A DNA stretch of 5,392 nt from Flavobacteriales bacterium CG18_big_fil_WC_8_21_14_2_50_32_9. Lineage in GTDB: Bacteria; Bacteroidota; Bacteroidia; Flavobacteriales_E; Vicingaceae. The notes under the pieces were generated by a model. That model saw only the letters and a list, made by a program, of their open reading frames with translations. It did no database searches and was not told the origin of the DNA. The first letter of the stretch is position 1. Each line of letters begins with the position of its first letter. The position numbers and the translations under genes were made by a program. The DNA is taken from assembly GCA_002770955.1 (NCBI GenBank), contig PCUH01000166.1:18912-24303 (forward strand), given 5' to 3'. Positions 1-4,443 of the stretch are shown piece after piece.

Positions 1-166
1 CAGTGGCTGTTTGCGTCCAAGTGCCATTTGAACCTGTGTAGGCAGTGGCAAAGCAACCAGCAGTACAGTTGTTTTGAAAATCTTCTGTCCAAATAACGGT
101 TTGACTTTTTGCAAAGAAAAAGCAAGTTAATAAACTTAATAATAGACTAATACGTAATAATTTCAT
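1..166 (-). CDS. N-terminus of a secreted protein (partial, runs off left edge)
   Basis: Reading the minus strand from the ATG at 166-164 gives an open frame of 55 codons to the window edge with no stop. It begins MKLLRISLLLSLLTCFFFAK, then SQTVIWTEDF. Residues 1-22 form a signal peptide: a basic start, a Leu/Phe-rich core and probable cleavage after SQ, a common ending in Bacteroidota exported proteins. The Cys at residue 15 lacks a proper lipobox (LLTC), so a lipoprotein is less likely. The mature start resembles the N-terminus of large flavobacterial surface or secreted proteins, many of which leave the cell by the type IX secretion system (family recollection). Two Cys (NNCTAGC, about residues 34 and 38) could form a disulfide. 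The sorting domain and any catalytic part lie outside the window, so the function cannot be named. It is divergent from the 508-residue gene, with 138 bases between the starts. Confidence 0.72.
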   Translation of the reverse strand, partial: MKLLRISLLLSLLTCFFFAKSQTVIWTEDFQNNCTAGCFATAYTGSNGTWTQTAT

Positions 167-270
167 GATAATTATTTTTTATAATTGATAAAAGTAATAT
201 AATTTTAGTTATATCACTTATTAATGGGGTCAAAAAACATACATTTTTTTCAGTTCTAACAAATAGATTT

Positions 271-294
271 AATTAATTTTACGTTAAATTAATT
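271..294. repeat. 24-bp near-perfect palindrome just upstream of a start codon
   Basis: Positions 271-279 (AATTAATTT) are the reverse complement of 286-294 (AAATTAATT) around a central ACGT at 281-284. The only mismatch is the symmetric T/T pair at 280 and 285. It ends 10 bases before the ATG at 305. It could be an operator for a dimeric repressor, for example controlling the downstream gene. It could also be chance in very AT-rich DNA, since only the central CG departs from A/T. The symmetry is seen directly; the function is inferred. Confidence 0.35.
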
Positions 295-304
295 TCTATT
301 TTCT

Positions 305-1831
305 ATGTTAAATCAACAATTAATTCAACTTATTTCTTCTTTAACAAAGAGTGAAAAAAGGTATTTAAAAGTGAATGCATCGGTTGTTAAGACGAACAAA
401 ATGCTCTTAAGGATGTTTGATGTAATAGAAAAAAATAAATTTTTGTCTGAAAGCGAGTTAATAAAGCAATTAAAAATTCCATCAAAAAGTAATTTAGCTG
501 TAATGGAAAGTCGCCTTCAAGCTCTTATTTTAAAGCATCTGAGAGGTTTTCACTCCAATTCATCTCAAGAAATTGAATTGCATCATTTGTTGATAGAAAT
601 TGAAATTTTATACACCAAAAGATTGTTTAAAAACTGTGCTAAACAAATTTTAAAAGCCAAAAAGATTGCAATAAGTTGCGATAATCATTTAGCACTTTTA
701 GGGATTTTAAAATGGGAATCATACATAGAAAAGCAGGGTAAATACTTACTCCAATCTCAAAATAAATTGAAAGAGATACTTAATGACGAAACTCAATTGT
801 TGACCGATTATGCTAAATTGATTGAGTATAAATATCACACATTCAATCTTTTATTACTATCTAAAAACAAAGTGGTTGCTCAATTGCATAAAGAAATTGA
901 GTTTTATGACAAATTAGTGAAAAATGGTTTCTTTGAGATTAAAACCAACCATACATTTGAAGATAAGCTCTATTTACTAAACTTCAAGGGAATGTATTTT
1001 ATGAGTAAAGGCGACTTACCGAGTTGTTTGTCTATTTATCACAAATTAATGTTAGAAATTGAGTCTTCAAACAAAAAAAATATTTTGCAATCCAATGAGT
1101 ATTTTTTAGCTCTTAATAATTTATTATTGCTCGAAGTATTGAACAAGAATTATGATGAGTATAACAAAACACTAAAGAAAATTTTTAGCCGATTTAGTAG
1201 TTTGATAGGGTATAAGCCACTTTTGTTTAATGTAACAATGTGTTATGAATTGGGTATTTATTGTGAGATTGGAGAAGAGAAGAAGGCATTAGCTATGATA
1301 CCTGAAATTGAGAACAACTTAAAATTATACGATACTGAAACGAATGAGATTAATAAATTGCTTTTCTATCTAAATATTGCGATTGCCTATCTTTTTAATG
1401 AAAAATATTCAAAATCAATTTATTGGTTAAATATATTTTTAAATGATTATAACATCAAAAAAAATGATGTGGGTTCTAATATTTACTATTATGGACACTT
1501 AATAAATATGATAGCTCATTTTGAAGCAAAAAACTATGATTCAATAAATTATCTTTATAATCAGTCTGTTAATAATTTAAAAAAAATTAGATCTTTGAGC
1601 AAATTTGATGAAGCTATCTTAAAATTTATTAAGAAAATGGCTTCTCAAAAAATAGCATTGAAAAAAGAACAGATTAATTCGTTTAAAGAGTTAAGAAGTA
1701 TGTTAGAAGAAGTAATAAAAGATCCAAAAGAAACAATTTCATTGCATTTTTTTGATTTTTTTGCTTGGATAGATAGTCATATTGAAAATGAAAATATGGC
1801 TTTTTTAATTCGCAAAAAGAAATTGGGATAA
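305..1831 (+). CDS. Uncharacterised TPR-like helical protein, 508 aa
   Basis: This is a complete frame with ATG at 305 and TAA at 1829-1831. It has no signal peptide or membrane segment, so it is probably cytoplasmic. The protein is Lys/Leu/Ile/Asn-rich and predicted almost entirely helical. Residues 1-85 form a compact helical start (LTKSEKRYLKVNAS, then LSESELIKQLKI and a helix ending LILKHLRGFHSNSS) that may be a winged-helix-like or protein-binding module. The remainder looks like degenerate tetratricopeptide-type helix pairs. The clearest are at about 96-128 (YTKRLFKNCAKQILKAKKIA), 220-255 and 352-385 (AYLFNEKYSKSIYWLNIFL). Proteins of this layout occur in Bacteroidota as hypothetical proteins; I know no established role. 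No Shine-Dalgarno is visible, as is usual in this phylum, and the upstream DNA is A/T-rich. It appears to be monocistronic. A scaffold or regulatory role is only a guess from the TPR-like architecture. Confidence 0.85.
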   Translation: MLNQQLIQLISSLTKSEKRYLKVNASVVKTNKMLLRMFDVIEKNKFLSESELIKQLKIPSKSNLAVMESRLQALILKHLRGFHSNSSQEIELHHLLIEIEILYTKRLFKNCAKQILKAKKIAISCDNHLALLGILKWESYIEKQGKYLLQSQNKLKEILNDETQLLTDYAKLIEYKYHTFNLLLLSKNKVVAQLHKEIEFYDKLVKNGFFEIKTNHTFEDKLYLLNFKGMYFMSKGDLPSCLSIYHKLMLEIESSNKKNILQSNEYFLALNNLLLLEVLNKNYDEYNKTLKKIFSRFSSLIGYKPLLFNVTMCYELGIYCEIGEEKKALAMIPEIENNLKLYDTETNEINKLLFYLNIAIAYLFNEKYSKSIYWLNIFLNDYNIKKNDVGSNIYYYGHLINMIAHFEAKNYDSINYLYNQSVNNLKKIRSLSKFDEAILKFIKKMASQKIALKKEQINSFKELRSMLEEVIKDPKETISLHFFDFFAWIDSHIENENMAFLIRKKKLG

Positions 1832-1931
1832 ACTAATTAATGTCTGTTTATAATCTATTGGCTTTACGATTAAGTGAGCAATCTTTAGTCAACAATTGGT
1901 ATAAAAAACAACACTTTGCAGAAATCTTTGT

Positions 1932-1950
1932 ATCCCGAATCTATCGGGAT
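1932..1950. repeat. Short hairpin repeat between convergent genes
   Basis: ATCCCGAATCTATCGGGAT has perfect 7-base arms (1932-1938 and 1944-1950) around a 5-base loop. It is locally GC-richer than its surroundings and lies between the convergent 3' ends of the 508-residue gene and the esterase gene. No T-tract follows the stem on either strand, so it is not a standard intrinsic terminator. It could still slow transcription or stabilise both mRNA ends. It resembles the TCCCGAT...ATCGGGA palindromes scattered between flavobacterial genes (recollection, not checked). Confidence 0.6.
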
Positions 1951-1993
1951 GAGATGAAGATTGAGAACTTTCTACATTATGGACAAACTCTAA

Positions 1994-2878
1994 TTATTTT
2001 TTTGTCAATCCAAAGAATTCTGCAATCCAATAGGTAGAGTGAAAACCAATGTCTCTGGTATGAAAATCCATTTTTCCGCCTTTAGTTATTTCATTTCCTG
2101 GAGTAATTAATATTTTGTGTGAAATTTTTTTAGCTCTCAGACTAACTATTTTTGTCTGATAGTCCTTATTGTAATAAAATTGGGCATTAAGCAAAGCATT
2201 TCCTAAATAATTATTTTTCACTTCAACATTTGATGTTTCTAATTGATGTTTTTTTAGCCATTGATTAAGTATTCTATCTGCATTTTTTTTAGGAACAATT
2301 TTATCTTTTTCGCCTTGTAAAATAGCTATTCGTGGTTGAATTATAGGAGCTTCTGAATTGCTGTTAAATAATATGGACGGAGCGGCTAGCAAGGCTCCAG
2401 CATTAAACAAGTTGGGGTAGGCATTGAGCATGGCATTGCTCATTCCTCCTCCGGCAGACATTCCAGTTATAAAAACCATAGAACTGTCAATGGCATAGTT
2501 AGTAAAACAATAATCTATCATTTGTTTGATGGATGCTACTTCTCCTTTGTCTTTTTTGGATTCAAAGCTTAAAAAAAAATTATAGCATTTGGCAACATTG
2601 TTTATTTTTCGCTGTTCAGGATAAACCACTATAAAATTTAGGCTATCGGCTAACTTGTTCCATCCTGTTTCTTTGCTTATTTGAGAGGCACATTGCGTGC
2701 AACCATGCAACACAAATACTAACGGATTTTTTTTGGAAGTATCTAGGTTATTAGGAACATAAGTGTACATTTTTAGGTTGCCCTTATTTTTCCCAAAATT
2801 TTTAACTTTGGTTAAATTATTTTGAGCAAAACTGCATAAATTTAGTACTAAAAGGAGGGATAACAGAATTTTTTTCAT
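1994..2878 (-). CDS. Secreted PHB-depolymerase-family (LpqC-like) esterase, 294 aa
   Basis: This is a complete alpha/beta-hydrolase of the esterase_phb/LpqC family, which hydrolyses short polyhydroxyalkanoates or other ester substrates such as acetyl or feruloyl esters. Residues 1-19 (MKKILLSLLLVLNLCSFAQ) are a signal peptide with cleavage after FAQ; LNLC is not a good lipobox. Family landmarks in order are the oxyanion-hole motif HGCTQ (58-62), CYNFF (98-102, the counterpart of CWNWF), the nucleophile elbow GMSAG with Ser141, GEKDKIVP with probable acid Asp192, and the C-terminal GFHSTYWIAEFFG with probable base His280. Cys60 and Cys98 may form the disulfide usual in the family. At 294 residues it is a single-domain enzyme with no carbohydrate- or PHB-binding domain and no C-terminal sorting domain, so it may stay periplasmic. 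The true substrate cannot be told from sequence. It appears to be monocistronic, convergent with the 508-residue gene and divergent from the antitoxin gene. Confidence 0.92.
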   Translation of the reverse strand: MKKILLSLLLVLNLCSFAQNNLTKVKNFGKNKGNLKMYTYVPNNLDTSKKNPLVFVLHGCTQCASQISKETGWNKLADSLNFIVVYPEQRKINNVAKCYNFFLSFESKKDKGEVASIKQMIDYCFTNYAIDSSMVFITGMSAGGGMSNAMLNAYPNLFNAGALLAAPSILFNSNSEAPIIQPRIAILQGEKDKIVPKKNADRILNQWLKKHQLETSNVEVKNNYLGNALLNAQFYYNKDYQTKIVSLRAKKISHKILITPGNEITKGGKMDFHTRDIGFHSTYWIAEFFGLTKK

Positions 2879-2992
2879 TCGTTAATTTAGGTTTTGTTAT
2901 AGCATGTAAAAATAAGTTTTTTAGAAGGAATGCTCTAACCTGAGATCGATTTTTCTTTTGAATTCAGATTCCTATTGCTCTCGATTCAAACT

Positions 2993-3001
2993 CCTGACAG
3001 G
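2993..3001. repeat. Short CCTGACAGG palindrome, possible repeat remnant
   Basis: CCTG (2993-2996) and CAGG (2998-3001) flank a single A. The palindrome sits in a patch that is less AT-rich than the neighbouring DNA (about 2935-3045). Palindromes of the form ACCTGNCAGGT are familiar between flavobacterial genes (recollection). It is too short to be certain and may be chance. Confidence 0.3.
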
Positions 3002-3046
3002 TATGAGAACATAAAGTTTAATTTATTTGTGTAGGTTGCAGGGCGG

Positions 3047-3069
3047 TAAAAAAATCAACTATTTTTTTA
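3047..3069. repeat. AT-rich inverted repeat upstream of the toxin-antitoxin promoter
   Basis: TAAAAAAAT (3047-3055) and ATTTTTTTA (3061-3069) are exact reverse complements around the loop CAACT. It lies about 34 bases upstream of the -7 box at 3103. That position suits an UP-like promoter element or an operator bound by the toxin-antitoxin complex. It could also be a weak terminator-like hairpin. As it is only A/T pairs, chance cannot be excluded. Confidence 0.35.
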
Positions 3070-3102
3070 AAATAGAAATCTATTAACGCTTTATTTTTTT
3101 AG

Positions 3103-3110
3103 TATATTTG
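3103..3110 (+). promoter_or_regulatory. Bacteroidota-type -7 promoter box for the toxin-antitoxin operon
   Basis: TATATTTG matches the Bacteroidota sigma-A -7 consensus TAnnTTTG exactly. Transcription would begin near 3115-3118, leaving a leader of roughly 70 bases before the antitoxin ATG at 3187. No clear -33 TTTG box is visible at the expected spacing (about 3079-3086 reads TCTATTAA), so the promoter may be weak or depend on the upstream AT element. Confidence 0.5.
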
Positions 3111-3186
3111 TAATGCTAATAAATTTTCATCTGTCAATAATGCTTTTATTACTAAAAAACAAATTCAACAATTAGCTTCTTAAATT

Positions 3187-3396
3187 ATGAAACAAATTAT
3201 TTTAAATATTCCCGAGAATAAGTTCCAGTTCTTTATGGAACTGGTTAAAAGCTTTGATTTTGTGCAAATTGAAGCTGATGGAGATTCTAAAAAAGCCATT
3301 CTTAGTAACATCAAAAAAGGCTTAGAGGAAGTAAAGCTTGCTAAACAAGGTAAATTAAAAACTACTTCTGCTAAAGATTTTTTGAATGAGTTATAA
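3187..3396 (+). CDS. Antitoxin of a type II (RelE/ParE-type) toxin-antitoxin module, 69 aa
   Basis: This is a small, complete gene starting at ATG 3187, with TAA at 3394-3396. Its product would bind and neutralise the RelE/ParE-family toxin encoded immediately downstream. Residues 1-30 (MKQIILNIPENKFQFFMELV, then KSFDFVQIEA) have a strand-helix-strand pattern typical of small Bacteroidota antitoxins. Residues 35-69 are a charged helical tail (IKKGLEEVKLAKQGKLK, then AKDFLNEL) that would wrap the toxin. The call rests on this pattern and on the toxin partner; no classical ribbon-helix-helix or AbrB motif is obvious, so its DNA binding is uncertain. The toxin ATG (3386) lies inside its last codons, giving translational coupling. 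Autoregulation by the pair is usual for such modules and would act at the promoter near 3103. Confidence 0.82.
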   Translation: MKQIILNIPENKFQFFMELVKSFDFVQIEADGDSKKAILSNIKKGLEEVKLAKQGKLKTTSAKDFLNEL

Positions 3397-3710
3397 AATT
3401 GAACTTACCGACAACTTCAAAAAAGAAGCTAAACGATTGGTTAAAAAAATACAAGTCGCTAAAATCTGAGATTACAAACCTAATAGCAGAACTGGAAACT
3501 AATCCAACCAAAGGAACTCCTCTTGGTAATGATATTTATAAAATTCGCCTTGCAATAAAATCTAAAGGAAAAGGAAAGTCTGGAGGTGCCAGAATTATGT
3601 CTTATGTGAAAGTTACCCAAACCGAAGTTTTACTCTTCTCTATCTACAACAAAAGCGAAAAAGATACTATTTCTGACAAAGAGATTAAAGAACTCATTAA
3701 ACACCTTTAA
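3386..3710 (+). pseudogene. RelE/ParE-family toxin, split by a frameshift at an A7 run
   Basis: The toxin would be a ribosome-dependent mRNA interferase (RelE-like) or a gyrase poison (ParE-like). Its natural start is the ATG at 3386, overlapping the antitoxin end; this frame gives MSYKIELTDNFKKEAKRLVK, the family's first strand and helix, but stops at TGA 3467-3469 after 27 codons. The rest of the family sequence continues in the next frame from about 3450 to TAA 3708-3710: YKSLKSEITNLIAELETNP, GTPLGNDIYKIRLAIKSK, SGGARIM, and SIYNKSEKDTISDKEI. Removing one A from the run at 3443-3449 joins them into 107 residues, the normal family length. Expected active-site residues are present in the rebuilt protein: Arg54 (KIRL), Arg69 (GGAR), Tyr87 and Lys89. 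A TTG start at 3399 in the second frame would give a 103-residue protein, but its first 16 residues do not resemble the family. It may be a dead gene, a slippage-dependent gene or a sequencing error. Confidence 0.8.
3443..3449 (+). other. A7 homopolymer at the toxin frame break
   Basis: Seven consecutive A residues sit exactly where the two halves of the RelE-type toxin change frame (GTT-AAA-AAA-A-TAC). Six As would give a continuous gene. Such a run is prone to replication slippage, RNA-polymerase slippage and homopolymer sequencing errors. The sequence alone cannot separate these. Confidence 0.75.
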
Positions 3711-3753
3711 ACCAACCCCATAATTTACACTAAAACAACATTGAAACGATAGT

Positions 3754-4002
3754 TTAGCTTTGCATTATAAGGTATTTTAGTTTACCACAAGCGGGACGCT
3801 TGCGGGAGCGGTGCGTATTATCTTTATCCTTATTTTTTATTTTAGTTGCTATTGTACTTGATACTACACCTATTACACCTGCAATTAAAACATTACTCCA
3901 AGAAATCCCACTATTTGGCTCCATAGTAGCAACCGTATAAATAAGGTAGATTAACAAAGGAATATAAGCCACTAAGTTTCCTATTAATTTTCTATTTTTC
4001 AT
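3754..4002 (-). CDS. Small two-helix membrane protein with a repeat-derived tail, 82 aa
   Basis: ATG is at 4002-4000 and TAA at 3756-3754. Residues 8-26 (GNLVAYIPLLIYLIYTVAT) and 37-53 (NVLIAGVIGVVSSTIAT) are predicted membrane helices joined by a short loop. A basic segment follows (KIKNKDKD, 55-61). From about residue 63 the protein (THRSRKRPACGK, then LKYLIMQS) is translated from the GC-rich palindromic repeat at 3788-3815 and the DNA beyond. The native end of the gene was probably near residue 60, and this tail is acquired. The gene starts 18 bases after the stop of the 140-residue gene and is likely cotranscribed with it and the RHS gene. I recognise no family. In this position it could be a second immunity or accessory protein of the RHS cluster, or a remnant. 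Confidence that it is coding is moderate. Confidence 0.55.
   Translation of the reverse strand: MKNRKLIGNLVAYIPLLIYLIYTVATMEPNSGISWSNVLIAGVIGVVSSTIATKIKNKDKDNTHRSRKRPACGKLKYLIMQS
3788..3815. repeat. GC-rich palindromic repeat element
   Basis: This 28-base island has 21 G/C bases within strongly AT-rich DNA. CAAGCGGGACGCTTG (3788-3802) is a palindrome with 6-base arms and a GGA loop. GCGGGA occurs twice (3791-3796 and 3802-3807). It overlaps the 3' end of the 82-residue gene. No T-tract follows on either strand, so it is not an ordinary terminator. Similar GC-rich CAAGCG/CGCTTG palindromes are familiar as interspersed repeats in flavobacteria (recollection, unverified). The true element may be longer. 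Confidence 0.6.
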
Positions 4003-4020
4003 ATTTTAAGTTTTTGCTTC

Positions 4021-4443
4021 TTATTCAAATTCTTTAGGTATTTTGAGATGATATATTTCATAACTACGAGCATTAATCAAAATATCACTTTTTTCAGGGT
4101 TTAATGAAGAATAAATTACAGTATAAACTTTGCCAATACAAGAGTTATAATCACCTTTTTTTTCTTTGCAAGGAATTGTATATCCCATTTCTGTAATTTG
4201 TTTATACTTGATACCATTAATTTCATATTGATAACTAATTTTATCTGTGCTAACAGAAGCATATTTCATGTCCACAATCACGCCCTTAGTAAAAGCTTTA
4301 TTATCTAAGATTTCTTCATAATCACTATATTGGTTTAATCCTCTGTAAATCATATACAAAACCAAGATAGATATTACTACGACACTAGAATATTTTACAA
4401 TGCGTGTAAATCTATCATCATCTTTGTCGATTAAGGAATGCAT
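4021..4443 (-). CDS. Membrane-anchored protein downstream of RHS tip, candidate immunity protein, 140 aa
   Basis: ATG is at 4443-4441 and TAA at 4023-4021. The ATG shares one base with the stop codon of the RHS gene (TAATG), which implies translational coupling. Residues 1-16 are charged and basic near the membrane (DRFTRIVKYSS), then residues 19-34 (SSVVVISILVLYMIYRGL) form one membrane helix. By the positive-inside rule the remaining ~100 residues should lie in the periplasm. That domain is strand-rich (FTKGVIVDMKY, KISYQYEINGIKYKQ, GKVYTVIYSSLNPEKSDIL) and resembles DUF3592-like domains in outline. Cys92 and Cys102 could form a disulfide there. Genes directly after RHS or other polymorphic toxin tips usually encode the matching immunity protein. 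That position and the membrane topology suggest protection against a toxin acting at the membrane or in the periplasm. The immunity role is inferred, not demonstrated. Confidence 0.75.
   Translation of the reverse strand: MHSLIDKDDDRFTRIVKYSSVVVISILVLYMIYRGLNQYSDYEEILDNKAFTKGVIVDMKYASVSTDKISYQYEINGIKYKQITEMGYTIPCKEKKGDYNSCIGKVYTVIYSSLNPEKSDILINARSYEIYHLKIPKEFE

Larger units (their letters stand above)
2879..3186. other. 308-base intergenic region between divergent genes
   Basis: No convincing coding sequence was found on either strand. The stretch separates the esterase start (minus strand) from the antitoxin start (plus strand). It holds, left to right: a short palindrome CCTGACAGG at 2993-3001 inside a GC-richer patch, an AT inverted repeat at 3047-3069, and a Bacteroidota -7 promoter box at 3103-3110. 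A short open stretch at 3103-3183, in the frame ending TAA at 3181-3183, has no ATG and was not called. No clear promoter was found for the esterase gene. Confidence 0.6.

Noticed and set aside
1982..2006. GACAAA...TTTGTC inverted repeat at the esterase stop, as a terminator
   Set aside because: Only six pairs with a 13-base loop and no following T-tract on either strand.
1840..2037. A 65-codon plus-strand ORF after the 508-aa gene
   Set aside because: It translates the hairpin repeat at 1932-1950 and overlaps the 3' end of the well-supported esterase on the opposite strand; its sequence has no protein-like pattern I recognise.
3103..3183. Short open stretch ending ITKKQIQQLAS just before the antitoxin
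   Set aside because: It has no ATG, and it overlaps the probable promoter and leader.
3399..3710. A 103-aa toxin starting at TTG 3399
   Set aside because: Its first ~16 residues are unlike RelE/ParE toxins, whereas the other frame from ATG 3386 gives a proper family N-terminus. A frame break at A7 explains this better.
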